A model generated the notes under the pieces. It saw only the letters and a list, made by a program, of their open reading frames with translations, made no database searches and was not told the DNA's origin. From contig JAFRKA010000021.1 in NCBI GenBank assembly GCA_017432005.1, positions 62,001-126,000 of the forward strand: a DNA stretch of 64,000 nucleotides, given 5' to 3'. The position numbers were made by a program, and so were the translations under genes. Within the stretch, counting starts at the first letter, position 1. Every line of letters starts with the position of its first letter. Positions 44,566 to 53,788 of this stretch are shown piece by piece. This stretch comes from Erysipelotrichaceae bacterium. GTDB taxonomy: Bacteria; Bacillota_I; Bacilli_A; Erysipelotrichales; Erysipelotrichaceae.

Positions 44566-45263
44566 TTCAAATACCCCACCATCAGTATCTTTTCATCTTC
44601 TACAAAATCGTCTATCGATCTGACTCTGAAATACTTATCCATTTTCACTTTTACACATTCAGGATCGAAAACATTCTGTGTGTGATGTTCCTGTATCATA
44701 CCATCTTTTGTATAAAACGTAAAATGTTCACTGACTGTACGGTCAAAATCATCTGAACTTATCGTCCACTGATAAGGTATGTCCTTCACAAACCCTTCTT
44801 CGATATACTGCTCTTTGAATTCATTCAGCCTCTCCTGATGATGCATATCGAATATCAGCCTGCCGTTCTTATTCAGATGTCTCGCTGCACAAGCAAAGAA
44901 ATCATCAAGCTCTTCTTCGTACAGATAGTTGATTGAATCACAGATACACAGGATAAGATCGAACTTTCTGTTCAGATCATAATCTGTCATATTCAGGTTC
45001 AGATATTCACCGCTGTAGTTTTCTCTGGCGGCTTCTTTCATGGCTTCACTGATATCTGATGCGATGATGTCGTAGCCTTTTTTCTGCAGGATGCCGGCCA
45101 TGACTCCCGATCCTGAAGCAAGTTCCAGTACTGAACTGAATTTTTCCTCTTCAATGTATTTCAGCCACAACGATAAAGCTTCTTCGTCCTGAAGAAGCTC
45201 ATCATAATACTGCGCAAGCATTTCATAATTGCTTACATTTTTACTGTTGGCAGATCCTTCCAT
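44562..45263 (-). CDS. yqeM: SAM-dependent methyltransferase (YqeM-like)
   Basis: A 233-aa class I methyltransferase. SAM-binding motif I is VLELASGSGVMAGILQKKG (about 45-63), motif II ASDISEAM and motif IV FDLILCICDSINYL. The ATG at 45263 has SD GAGGG 3 nt upstream and overlaps rsfS by 31 bp. Its place after rsfS equals B. subtilis yqeM. The substrate is unknown. Confidence 0.85.
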   Translation of the reverse strand: MEGSANSKNVSNYEMLAQYYDELLQDEEALSLWLKYIEEEKFSSVLELASGSGVMAGILQKKGYDIIASDISEAMKEAARENYSGEYLNLNMTDYDLNRKFDLILCICDSINYLYEEELDDFFACAARHLNKNGRLIFDMHHQERLNEFKEQYIEEGFVKDIPYQWTISSDDFDRTVSEHFTFYTKDGMIQEHHTQNVFDPECVKVKMDKYFRVRSIDDFVEDEKILMVGYLK

Positions 45264-45565
45264 AATCCCTCAAGATTATATAATTCTCTTTCTCCGTCGT
45301 AAAACACATGACATACGACTTCACCGATATCGATCATCAGCCATCTGGTCGTACTTTCGGCATAGACCTTCTTTATTTCAAAACCGGCTTCAGAGGCTTT
45401 ATCTTCTACATTTTCGATTATCGAACGGGCCATCCTGTAGTTCCTCGCTGTTCCGATCACAAAATAATCGATAAAAGGTGAATGCTGCCGAAAATCTATA
45501 ACTACGAGATCATCAGTCAGTTTCTCATCCATGGCATCATAAGCTGTTTTCAACAAATCTTTCAT
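45233..45565 (-). CDS. rsfS: Ribosome silencing factor RsfS
   Basis: A 110-aa protein of normal length. The family core is VVIDFRQHSPFIDYFVIGTA (about 21-40), followed by the conserved STTRWLMIDIGEVVCHVF stretch (about 71-88) and the end REYTLE-like segment read here as RELYNLEGLWKDLP. It binds L14 of the large subunit and blocks subunit joining in starvation. It overlaps yqeK by 29 bp. Confidence 0.96.
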   Translation of the reverse strand: MKDLLKTAYDAMDEKLTDDLVVIDFRQHSPFIDYFVIGTARNYRMARSIIENVEDKASEAGFEIKKVYAESTTRWLMIDIGEVVCHVFYDGERELYNLEGLWKDLPTVKM

Positions 45566-46133
45566 TCTTTACTTCTTTTATATACCTCTTTACATTCTCT
45601 TCCAGCAAGCTGAATGCTTTATGCAGATCTTTTTCGGCTATCTTTAAGATATCATCTTCGATATTCCTTAACGGTTCTCTTTTATCAGCAATATAGAGAA
45701 TCAAAGACAGTCTGTCCCTGCTTGTACAGATCGTATGATTATATATGGCATTTAAGATATCGGAATCGTGATAATTACACTTTTCTCTTAAATAATACGG
45801 AGCTACCCAGCTGTGATAAGCACCGTAAACACCGTTCAGTTTATCAGGATCATAGTATTTAAGATATTCTTCAAGTATTTTGCTTTCGTCACTGTCAGGA
45901 AACTTGCATACATCATGAAGTAAACCTGCCATATAAGCTTTATCAGGTTCAACACGATGACATAAAGCCAGTTTCTTAGATACTTCAGCTACCGAAAGCG
46001 AATGAGCATATCTTTTCGGTTTGATATTCTTTCTGACCATTTCTTTCAACAGCTCGGGATCATTGAGAATGATCTTCCGGCATTTGGAATCAAGAGACAT
46101 GAAATTGTCGAAAGTTATTTGATCCATATTCAT
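45537..46133 (-). CDS. yqeK: HD-domain hydrolase YqeK
   Basis: A 198-aa HD-domain phosphohydrolase. YqeK enzymes hydrolyse diadenosine tetraphosphate (Ap4A) symmetrically to ADP. Metal ligands: RYAHSLSVAEVS (His about 42), LLHDVCK (HD about 72-73), AYHSWVAPYYL and AIYNHTICTSRDRLS. The usual partner gene nadD, normally just upstream, is missing. It overlaps yhbY by 4 bp. Confidence 0.93.
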   Translation of the reverse strand: MNMDQITFDNFMSLDSKCRKIILNDPELLKEMVRKNIKPKRYAHSLSVAEVSKKLALCHRVEPDKAYMAGLLHDVCKFPDSDESKILEEYLKYYDPDKLNGVYGAYHSWVAPYYLREKCNYHDSDILNAIYNHTICTSRDRLSLILYIADKREPLRNIEDDILKIAEKDLHKAFSLLEENVKRYIKEVKNERFVENSL

Positions 46134-46417
46134 GGCAGCTTGATCAATCTTTCTTTAGATGGTTTATAGATCACGAAAGTCTTACCGATCGTCTGGACAA
46201 GTTCTGCACCGGTATTGGCACAGACTTCCACAACTATCTCATTCATTTCCAGATCACAGCTTTTAAGAACGGATATTTTAAGCAGTTCTCTGGCTTTGAT
46301 AGCTTCTTTTATCGAATTATACAGATTGGAGCTTAAACCTTCCTTGCCGATCTGAAATATCGCTTTTTCATTTACGGCCAGTGACCGCAGATATCTTTTC
46401 TGTTTTCCTGTCAGCAT
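46130..46417 (-). CDS. yhbY: Ribosome assembly RNA-binding protein YhbY
   Basis: A 95-aa CRM-domain protein. The family pattern is clear: LTGKQKRYLRSLAV at the start, then FQIGKEGLSSNLYNSI (about 22-37) and the late GKTFVIYKPSKE. It binds pre-50S particles. It is joined to yqeH by a 1-bp overlap and to yqeK by 4 bp. Confidence 0.95.
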   Translation of the reverse strand: MLTGKQKRYLRSLAVNEKAIFQIGKEGLSSNLYNSIKEAIKARELLKISVLKSCDLEMNEIVVEVCANTGAELVQTIGKTFVIYKPSKERLIKLP

Positions 46418-47460
46418 CAGATCTCCACCTCACTTTCATATAATTTCGCATTTGCCAGTGAATGAATATAGACCAAACATTCACCACTTATCTTGACCAT
46501 GCCAAGACCTTTGATCACAAACAGCTTGCTGTCGGTAATACTGTAGTCAGTTATACCGAGCGGCTTTACTCTCAGTACGAATTCACAGTAATGTTTCTGA
46601 TAATAATCATCACCGTTTTCATACTTCGTCCGATGGATCTTGTTTTCATTGCAGATATAGAAAGCAACACTTGCTTTATCCTTTGGAACGATATCGACTC
46701 TTAACAGTCCGTCATAGAAATAAGACTGCGGTTCATGAAGCTGAAAGATCTGCGGCTTTATCATCTTGCTGATCTTTGAAAGACGGTATTTTTCCGTATT
46801 CAGATAAGTCGCATAATTGTTTACATCGACCAGGCCCGGTGTATCAATGAAACGATAATCCTTATACATGATCTCCACTTCTTCAAGTGTCGTACCCGGA
46901 TACATGGAAGTCGTCAGCGGATTATTGCGGATCAGTTTGTTGATCAGCGATGATTTTCCGGCATTGGCTCTTCCGGCAAATACGACATTGCGTACTTTCA
47001 TTTCATCAAGGATCGAAAAGAACTGATCGTTGAAATGAGTTTCAAACTTGTTTGAAAGGATCGCTGATTTTATATTCGGATACTTTTTGTTTAGTTCAAA
47101 CAGCATCTTTGAAAAGATCCGGTTAATCTTGCCGTCATCGACATTTTCCGGCAGAATATCAGTTTTATTTATGATCAGCAGGACATCATGATCTCTGAAA
47201 ATATCCAGCAAGTCGTCCTGTTTCAGTACAAACGCATCGATGATATCAACGATGACGACAAACAAAGAATTCACATAGCGTCGGTAGATATCCAGGATCT
47301 TTTCGTTACTTACATAATTGGTCTTGAAGTATGTAGTATCACCATAGTGAGAAAGACGAAAACAACGCTGGCAGTAATCCTGTTCAAGATCAGGAACATA
47401 ACCGACGCCTTCCCTATCGATCGTCTGTAATGTAACACCGCATCCCTTACATTTTTTCAT
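46417..47460 (-). CDS. yqeH: Ribosome biogenesis GTPase YqeH
   Basis: A 347-aa circularly permuted GTPase needed for 30S assembly. The ATG at 47460 begins directly with the zinc finger MKKCKGCG and CQRCFRL; an upstream in-frame start (47490) would add ten residues. G4 INKTDILP comes before G1 AGRANAGKSSLINKL (about 161-175) and G3 DTPGLVD, the permuted order. The start overlaps yqeG by 14 bp. Confidence 0.95.
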   Translation of the reverse strand: MKKCKGCGVTLQTIDREGVGYVPDLEQDYCQRCFRLSHYGDTTYFKTNYVSNEKILDIYRRYVNSLFVVIVDIIDAFVLKQDDLLDIFRDHDVLLIINKTDILPENVDDGKINRIFSKMLFELNKKYPNIKSAILSNKFETHFNDQFFSILDEMKVRNVVFAGRANAGKSSLINKLIRNNPLTTSMYPGTTLEEVEIMYKDYRFIDTPGLVDVNNYATYLNTEKYRLSKISKMIKPQIFQLHEPQSYFYDGLLRVDIVPKDKASVAFYICNENKIHRTKYENGDDYYQKHYCEFVLRVKPLGITDYSITDSKLFVIKGLGMVKISGECLVYIHSLANAKLYESEVEI

Positions 47461-47944
47461 GAAGTAAATATCTCCAGATGAGTTTTTCAAAACGGCGGTT
47501 GAAGGCCGTCATGCGTGAATCTTTTTCCTGCAGCTGTTTCGTATAGATACCGTAGCATCCGCTCAGGTTGGCACCGAGTATATCGGTGATGAGCTGATCG
47601 CCCAGAACGATCGTTCTTTCCGGTACTGAGCCGGCCTTACGGGCAGCTTTGCGATATGCGAAAGGTAATGGCTTCATTGCCAGATAAACATAATCAAAAT
47701 CATAATCTCCAATGAACATTTTTACCCTTCTTTCGGAATTGTTGGAAAAGATTATGACTTTAAAACCGTGCTCTTTCAGTTTATTGATGAATTCGGCAGC
47801 TCTTTCATCACAGCTTCCGGTATTCGGTACGGCTATAGTATTATCGACATCCAGCAGGATCGTATCAAAACCCTGCTCCCGAAGAGCCTTCATATCCAGA
47901 TCGGTAAAAATATCCAATTTCATTTTCGGACGGAATAATGCCAT
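47447..47944 (-). CDS. yqeG: YqeG family HAD IIIA-type phosphatase
   Basis: A 165-aa HAD phosphatase from the ATG at 47944, which sits 1 nt past the parC stop. Motif I is LLDVDNTI (about 29-36), motif II IIFSNNS (about 65-71) and motif III/IV GDQLITDILGA (about 110-120). This family sits with yqeH in nearly all Firmicutes; related enzymes dephosphorylate phosphatidylglycerophosphate, but the role here is not certain. Confidence 0.92.
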   Translation of the reverse strand: MALFRPKMKLDIFTDLDMKALREQGFDTILLDVDNTIAVPNTGSCDERAAEFINKLKEHGFKVIIFSNNSERRVKMFIGDYDFDYVYLAMKPLPFAYRKAARKAGSVPERTIVLGDQLITDILGANLSGCYGIYTKQLQEKDSRMTAFNRRFEKLIWRYLLHEKM

Positions 47945-47945
47945 A

Positions 47946-50450
47946 TCAATCAAACAGTGATGTCTGTTCCTCTTCCTGATCGCTTATGTAATACCCTTCC
48001 GGAATATCAACTATCTCAACATCAGTGATATCAGACATATCTTTACGGACGAAGAAGAAACCTTCATCAAGACTTAAAGGAGTAGAGAAAGACTGTTCCA
48101 GTTCCATGAACGGGATCTCTGAAACGGTTATTTCATTTATGTCTGAACCGTCACTGATATATAGACTGTTATAGCTTGATACCATAGCTGCATTTGTGAT
48201 CGCATGCGGATTTGATTTGATCTGTTTGAACAGACGATAACCCTTCGTATTACGGGATGTCATGTCCATGTTCGCGATATGGATCCTTTTGAAACCACCT
48301 TTGTCAGAGCAGATCAGCAGTTCCTTGCCGTCATGATGATCAGCAACGACAGCAGCCAGTTCATCATTCTTCACATTCATGCCGATAACACCCTGAGCTC
48401 TAGGAGCCAGATCAGCGATTATCTCACTGGAATAATAGTTGCAGTAACCCTCTTTGGAGATCAGGATTAGATCATCGTCTTCGTAGCAAACACAAGCCGA
48501 TACCATCTCATCATCAGCTTTCAGCTTCATGCATGTCAGTGCTTTTGAATATCTCTCCACATTCATGCGCGGGATCGAAGTCTTCTTGATCATGCCGTTC
48601 TTCGTAGCTGTAACCACAAAAGCAAACGTATCAAAATTCTTGACTACCGCTGCACCGACGATCTTTTCCATTCCTTCCATCTTGATATAGTGTGAAACGT
48701 GTTTACCCATATCTTTGAACTTGCATTCATCGATCCTGTAGACTGGCAGGTAGACATATGCGCCTTTGCTGGTGAAAAGCAGTAAAGTATCGAGCGTATC
48801 ACAAGGCTTGATGCCGATCAAAGCATCTCCGTCCTTCACCGATGGGATCTGATTGAGATTGGAATTGAAAGCACGCTCTGAAAAACGTTTAAGATATCCG
48901 TCACGTGATACCGAGATATAACAAGGTTCATTCGGGACCATTGCCAGTTTGTCAACGACGATCTCTTCGACTTCATCTTCGATCTTGGTACGACGCGAAC
49001 ATATTTCCAGTTCATTTACTTCTTTCAGTTCTCTAATGAGTACTGAATCTAAAACTTCTTTTGATTTGATTATAGAATTAAGCTCATTGATCTCGATATT
49101 AAGCGTTTTGTTCTCATCCTTAAGAACTTTTATATCAGTTGATGAAAGTCGGTAAAGCCTCAAAGAAACGATCGCTTCAGCCTGTTCTTCAGTAAAGAGG
49201 AATGCTTCGATCAGTTTGTCCTTGGCATCACGCTTATCTTTTGATTTTCTGATCAGTGCGATCACATCATCAAGGATCGAAATAGCCTTTATAAGACCTT
49301 CAATGATATGCAGACGAGCTTTTTTCTTGTCCCGCAGATATTTTGATCTGTTGAGTACAACGCTTCTTCTGTGCTCTATAAAAGCATCTATGGCATCGCT
49401 TAAAGACATAAGCACCGGCTTATGATTGACTATCGCTACGTTATTGTATGAATAATTGATCTGCAGATCGGTATTCTTGTACAGATAATTGAGGATCTGT
49501 TCACAGTTGGCATCTTTCTTGCATTCAACGACGATCCTTAAGCCGTTACGTCCTGATTCATCTCTGACATCGACGATACCGTCGATCTCTTTTGATAAAG
49601 AGATATCTGAGATCTTCTTTACAAGCTGAGATTTGATCACTTCATAAGGGATCTCGCTGATGACTATCTGCGAGCCAGTTTTGGCTTCTACTATTTCACA
49701 GAGGCTGCGTACGACGACTTTGCCTCTGCCGGTTTCAAAGATCTCTCTGATCTGTTTCTTGCCCTGAACGATACCGCCGGTCGGAAAATCCGGACCTTTG
49801 ATATATTCCATAAGTTCATCCAGAGAACAGTCAGGATTCATCAGTCTGTGAATTGTCGCATCAACTACTTCATTGATATTGTGCGGAGCGATATTCGTCG
49901 CATAACCGGAAGCGATTCCAGTCGATCCGTTTACCAATAAAACCGGATATCTTGCCGGAAGCACTGTCGGCTCCAGATGCGTATCATCGTAGTTATTGGT
50001 CATCGCTACTGATTCATAGCCGATATCATCAAGTAAAAGATCAGCGTTCTTTGCCAGACGGGCTTCAGTATAACGCATGGCAGCCGGCGGATCATCATCG
50101 ATCGAGCCGTTGTTTCCGTGCATATCGATAAGAGGTATATTGATCTTCCAGTCCTGGGACATTCTGACCATCGCTTCATAAATAGATGAATCACCGTGCG
50201 GATGGAACGTTCCCATGACGCTTCCTACTGTCTTCGCAGACTTGCGGTGCGGTTTATCAAAAGTATTCCCGTCAATATACATGGAATACAGTATCCTTCT
50301 CTGGACCGGTTTCAAGCCGTCTCTGGCATCAGGAAGAGCTCTTTCCTGAATGATATATTTCGAATAACTGCCAAAACGATCGGACATGATATCGTCCAGT
50401 GTTTCATTCAGAAAACTCTCTTTGATCTCTTCTTTCTTTCTCTTAGCCAT
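47946..50450 (-). CDS. parC: DNA topoisomerase IV subunit A
   Basis: An 834-aa type IIA topoisomerase subunit. The breakage-reunion domain has the quinolone-region motif HPHGDSSIYEAMVRMSQDW and the active-site Tyr in AMRYTEARL (about 123-131). The C-terminal beta-propeller (about 500-815) lacks an intact GyrA box (QGVIGMN is found instead of QRRGGKG), which supports ParC over GyrA. parE overlaps it by 8 bp and plsY is beside parE, the usual topo IV setting. It decatenates daughter chromosomes. Confidence 0.95.
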   Translation of the reverse strand: MAKRKKEEIKESFLNETLDDIMSDRFGSYSKYIIQERALPDARDGLKPVQRRILYSMYIDGNTFDKPHRKSAKTVGSVMGTFHPHGDSSIYEAMVRMSQDWKINIPLIDMHGNNGSIDDDPPAAMRYTEARLAKNADLLLDDIGYESVAMTNNYDDTHLEPTVLPARYPVLLVNGSTGIASGYATNIAPHNINEVVDATIHRLMNPDCSLDELMEYIKGPDFPTGGIVQGKKQIREIFETGRGKVVVRSLCEIVEAKTGSQIVISEIPYEVIKSQLVKKISDISLSKEIDGIVDVRDESGRNGLRIVVECKKDANCEQILNYLYKNTDLQINYSYNNVAIVNHKPVLMSLSDAIDAFIEHRRSVVLNRSKYLRDKKKARLHIIEGLIKAISILDDVIALIRKSKDKRDAKDKLIEAFLFTEEQAEAIVSLRLYRLSSTDIKVLKDENKTLNIEINELNSIIKSKEVLDSVLIRELKEVNELEICSRRTKIEDEVEEIVVDKLAMVPNEPCYISVSRDGYLKRFSERAFNSNLNQIPSVKDGDALIGIKPCDTLDTLLLFTSKGAYVYLPVYRIDECKFKDMGKHVSHYIKMEGMEKIVGAAVVKNFDTFAFVVTATKNGMIKKTSIPRMNVERYSKALTCMKLKADDEMVSACVCYEDDDLILISKEGYCNYYSSEIIADLAPRAQGVIGMNVKNDELAAVVADHHDGKELLICSDKGGFKRIHIANMDMTSRNTKGYRLFKQIKSNPHAITNAAMVSSYNSLYISDGSDINEITVSEIPFMELEQSFSTPLSLDEGFFFVRKDMSDITDVEIVDIPEGYYISDQEEEQTSLFD

Positions 50451-52368
50451 TTCTTGTTACTCGATAATCTTCTTCAAGGGTAAAATCGATATTGTCATCG
50501 ATCCATTTTCTTCTTACTTCCGCATTGTTGCCCATCAGGACTGATATCCTTCTTTCGCACAGTGCGGCATCTTCGATCGACACCTGGATCAGTGTTCTTC
50601 TCGCCGGATCCATCGTAGTATCCCAAAGCTGATCGGCATCCATCTCACCCAGACCTTTATAACGCTGGATATCCAGTTTCTCACCCATCTCTTTTTTGAT
50701 CTCATTGAGCTCTTCGTCAGAATAAAGATAGATCCTCTCCTTATTCTTCATGATCCCGTAGAGCGGAGGCATGGCGATATAGACATGACCTGTTTCGATC
50801 AGTTCACGCATGAAACGATAGAAGAAAGTCAGAAGCAGGACCTGGATGTGTGCACCGTCAGTATCCGCATCGGTCATGATGACTACTTTATCGTAATGGA
50901 TATCATCGATATTGAAATGCGGTCCGACACCGGCACCGATACAGTGGATGATGGTATTGAGTTCTTCGTTCTTCTCGATCTCACTTACAGCCGCTCTTTC
51001 AGTATTGAGCACCTTACCTCTTAAAGGAAGGATGGCCTGGAATGATGAATCACGGCACTTTTTGGCTGATCCGCCGGCTGAATCGCCCTCAACGAGGAAA
51101 AGCTCCAGTTTTGAAGAATCTCTTGACTGAGCCGGAGCTAGCTTACCGCTCAAGATCTCCTTGGCCTTGGTTGAAGACTTCTTGCCTGAACGAGCCTCAT
51201 CTTTGGCCTTACGCGCTGCTTCTCTGGCCAGAGAGGCTCTCTGGATCTTTTTGATCAGCTGGATAGCGGTTTCTTTATTCTCGTGGAGATAATAATTCAA
51301 CTGTTCGGATACGACACCATCTACCGCTGTCTTGGCTTCCGGTGTTCCCAGCTTGCCTTTGGTCTGACCTTCAAACTGCAGTTTTGATTCAGGGACAGCG
51401 ATCGAAATGATCGAAGTAAGACCTTCACGGACATCGCTTCCTTCGAAATTCTTATCCTTTTCCTTCAGCAGTCCGACTTCTCTGGCATACTCGTTTATTA
51501 CTTTGGTAAAAGCACTCTTATAACCTATCTCATGAGTTCCACCGTCTCCGGTCCTGACCAGATTGACATAGGAAAAAGTATTTTCCTGATATCCGTCCGT
51601 ATATTGGAAAGCGATATCGACATTTATACCCTCTTTTTCACCGGAGAAACAGACCGTATCATGTAAGACATCCTTGTCTTCATGAAGATATTCCATAAAG
51701 GCTTTAAGACCGTCATTGTATAGAAATTCTTCAACTTCATTGGTACGGTTATCTTTTACGACCAGCTTGACATTCTTCAAAAGGAAAGCTTCTTCCTGAG
51801 CTCTGTCTACGATCGTCTGAAAATTGAATGTCGTCGTCTGGAAGATCTTCTTGTCAGGCATGAAAGTTACTTTAGAACCGGTCCTGTTGGTCGTACCGAT
51901 CACTTCCAACTTCGAAACTTTCTTTCCGCCGTTTTCAAAACGCATGAAATAACGCTTCTTATCACGGCATACTTCAACTTCGACCCATGAAGAAAGAGCG
52001 TTAACGACAGACGCGCCTACACCGTGTAGTCCACCGGCAGTCTTATATCCTCCCTGATCAGAGAATTTTCCACCGGCATGAAGCACAGTAAAAATGACCT
52101 GCAGAGTATTCTTGCCTGATTTATGCATCCCGACAGGCATACCGCGGCCGTAATCCGTGACTGTACATGAACCGTCTTTATTGATCTCGATGATTATCTC
52201 ATCACCGTAACCGTTTATAGCTTCATCGATCGCATTATCGACGATCTCCCATACCAGATGGTGCAGACCTCTTGAATCGACAGAGCCGATATACATGCCC
52301 GGTCTTTTCCTGACGGCCTCAAGACCTTCCAATATTTCTATACTGCTGTCATCATATTTTGCTGCCAT
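50443..52368 (-). CDS. parE: DNA topoisomerase IV subunit B
   Basis: A 641-aa GHKL ATPase/TOPRIM subunit. ATP-site motifs: EIVDNAIDEA (about 42-51) and GGLHGVGASVVNALS. TOPRIM motifs: EGDSAGGSAKKCRD (about 427-440), PLRGKVLNTERA and DADTDGAHI. It heads an eleven-gene chain of overlapping genes down to nth. The ATG at 52368 is preceded by an extended -10 TGTTATAAT that ends 10 nt upstream, leaving a leader of about 4 nt without a proper SD. Confidence 0.96.
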   Translation of the reverse strand: MAAKYDDSSIEILEGLEAVRKRPGMYIGSVDSRGLHHLVWEIVDNAIDEAINGYGDEIIIEINKDGSCTVTDYGRGMPVGMHKSGKNTLQVIFTVLHAGGKFSDQGGYKTAGGLHGVGASVVNALSSWVEVEVCRDKKRYFMRFENGGKKVSKLEVIGTTNRTGSKVTFMPDKKIFQTTTFNFQTIVDRAQEEAFLLKNVKLVVKDNRTNEVEEFLYNDGLKAFMEYLHEDKDVLHDTVCFSGEKEGINVDIAFQYTDGYQENTFSYVNLVRTGDGGTHEIGYKSAFTKVINEYAREVGLLKEKDKNFEGSDVREGLTSIISIAVPESKLQFEGQTKGKLGTPEAKTAVDGVVSEQLNYYLHENKETAIQLIKKIQRASLAREAARKAKDEARSGKKSSTKAKEILSGKLAPAQSRDSSKLELFLVEGDSAGGSAKKCRDSSFQAILPLRGKVLNTERAAVSEIEKNEELNTIIHCIGAGVGPHFNIDDIHYDKVVIMTDADTDGAHIQVLLLTFFYRFMRELIETGHVYIAMPPLYGIMKNKERIYLYSDEELNEIKKEMGEKLDIQRYKGLGEMDADQLWDTTMDPARRTLIQVSIEDAALCERRISVLMGNNAEVRRKWIDDNIDFTLEEDYRVTRNG

Positions 52369-52378
52369 AACCTATAAA

Positions 52379-52408
52379 ATTATAACATAAGTACACCTGT
52401 GTTATAAT
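52379..52408. promoter_or_regulatory. Divergent parE/plsY promoter region
   Basis: Two extended -10 elements with the identical sequence TGTTATAAT face away from each other: minus strand 52379-52387 for parE and plus strand 52400-52408 for plsY. The parE side gives a nearly leaderless mRNA, the plsY side a normal SD-led mRNA. Confidence 0.6.
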
Positions 52409-52434
52409 CACTGTGTAAAAAGAAGGAAAACAAA

Positions 52435-53049
52435 ATGATTAGTGTTGTCATGTGGGTGCTTATTGCTTATCTCATCGGTTCTATTCCATGGGGTCTGGTC
52501 ATCGGAAAAGTATTCTATCATAAAGATATCCGCGAATACGGATCAGGAAATCTGGGCGGCACAAATGCCGGCCGGGTCTTTGGAACACCTGTAGGCATGC
52601 TGGTGATCGTTCTGGATGCCCTTAAGGCATTCATCGTCATGACTCTGATCCATTTCATCTCTCCGGGAATCGAACAGTACTGCGGTCTGGCCGTATGTAT
52701 CGGCCATTGTTTTCCTGTCTTTGCTCAGTTCAAAGGTGGCAAAGCAGTCGCCTGTGCCTACGGATATCTGCTCGGTCTGGCCGTTTACGTGACACATGAA
52801 TACTTTCTGACATTCTTTTTACCGATCATCGTTTTCTTTATCGTTTTAGCCATATCCCGTATGGTATCTCTATCTTCAATGTGCGGTGTATCATCTGCCG
52901 CAGTCATTATTTTCCTTTTTATTGATAAACAGATCGGACTGCTTGTCGGTGCTTTAGCATTATTCGTTATCTACAGACATCGGGCCAATATCGAACGTAT
53001 TAAAAACGGAACCGAATCAAAGATCGGCTCCGGTAAGAATAATAAATAA
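52435..53049 (+). CDS. plsY: Glycerol-3-phosphate acyltransferase PlsY
   Basis: A 204-aa integral membrane enzyme that transfers acyl groups from acyl-phosphate to glycerol-3-phosphate, the first step of phospholipid synthesis. It has about five membrane segments. Family motifs: YLIGSIPWGLVIGK (about 12-25), GSGNLGGTNAGRVFG (about 37-51) and GHCFPVFAQFKGGKAVA (about 87-103). The C-terminus (IYRHRANIERI) is typical. SD AAGGA lies 9 nt upstream. Divergent from parE, as in B. subtilis. Confidence 0.97.
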   Translation: MISVVMWVLIAYLIGSIPWGLVIGKVFYHKDIREYGSGNLGGTNAGRVFGTPVGMLVIVLDALKAFIVMTLIHFISPGIEQYCGLAVCIGHCFPVFAQFKGGKAVACAYGYLLGLAVYVTHEYFLTFFLPIIVFFIVLAISRMVSLSSMCGVSSAAVIIFLFIDKQIGLLVGALALFVIYRHRANIERIKNGTESKIGSGKNNK

Positions 53050-53056
53050 TATCCTG

Positions 53057-53728
53057 TTATAATCCGAAGTGTTTTTCTCCGGCTTCTCTGTAGCTCGTAT
53101 TATTGTAATCTGAGAGCTTAAATCCTTCATCATATGTGATAACCGTTATCGCTGCATTTGCCACCAGAGATGGCTGTTTAAAGGCCGGAAACAGCTTATA
53201 GATGACAGCAGCGATCGCAAAACTGGAAGTTGAGACCAGTACATTCCCTTCATCGCTGTTGCAGATCATTTCAATCCCTTCTGAGAACCTCTTCCAGACT
53301 CTTTCTACACCTTCAAAGACACCTGTCTCATCACGTTCTTCCAGCAGTCTGGCGATCTCTATATCATTGTAAAAATGATACAGGCCTTCATATCCGCCAT
53401 ATTCTGCACCATTAAGCTCAAATAACGGTCCCAGCATCTCTCTATATGTTCCGCCTTCATATTTCCCGTAGCACATTTCACGGAAATGTGGATCAGGTAT
53501 TATCTCTAAAGGATTCCTGTTTTCAGAAATAAAGATCTTTGCGGTATCGATCTGTCTTAAAACATCCCCGGCATAAACTTTACTGAAAACAGTATCTCTC
53601 ATTCCATAACCCGCGCAGCGAGCCTGATATATACCCTTTTCCGTCAGTGGCGAATCGTTCCACCCCTGAACTTTTTCTTTCAGATTGAATAGTGTTTCTC
53701 CGTGTCTAAGCAGATAGATGTTTACCAT
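53057..53728 (-). CDS. Histidine phosphatase family protein
   Basis: A 223-aa phosphoglycerate-mutase-like phosphatase. The catalytic RHG motif is LLRHGET (about 6-12), followed by NDSPLTEKG and a late acid FREMCYGKYEGGTY. The second active-site His of the family (usually in a VSHG motif) is replaced: the site reads NVLVSTSSFAI, with Ser/Thr. This may reduce or change catalysis. Substrate unknown. TATAAT ends 6 nt before the ATG with no SD, predicting a leaderless mRNA. Confidence 0.8.
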   Translation of the reverse strand: MVNIYLLRHGETLFNLKEKVQGWNDSPLTEKGIYQARCAGYGMRDTVFSKVYAGDVLRQIDTAKIFISENRNPLEIIPDPHFREMCYGKYEGGTYREMLGPLFELNGAEYGGYEGLYHFYNDIEIARLLEERDETGVFEGVERVWKRFSEGIEMICNSDEGNVLVSTSSFAIAAVIYKLFPAFKQPSLVANAAITVITYDEGFKLSDYNNTSYREAGEKHFGL

Positions 53729-53734
53729 ACTTTA

Positions 53735-53740
53735 ATTATA
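53735..53740 (-). promoter_or_regulatory. -10 box of the histidine phosphatase gene, predicted leaderless
   Basis: A perfect TATAAT ends exactly 6 nt before the ATG at 53728. It lies right after the terminator of the upstream unit. Confidence 0.6.
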
Positions 53741-53744
53741 AATT

Positions 53745-53770
53745 AAAATTGCGATCCATATCGGATCGCA
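53745..53770 (-). terminator. Terminator after the Gfo/Idh gene
   Basis: The 7-bp stem GCGATCC/GGATCGC with loop GATAT is followed by AATTTTAATT on the minus strand, 19 nt past the stop. The T-run is interrupted. Confidence 0.65.
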
Positions 53771-53788
53771 GCTCTTATTGATACATGA

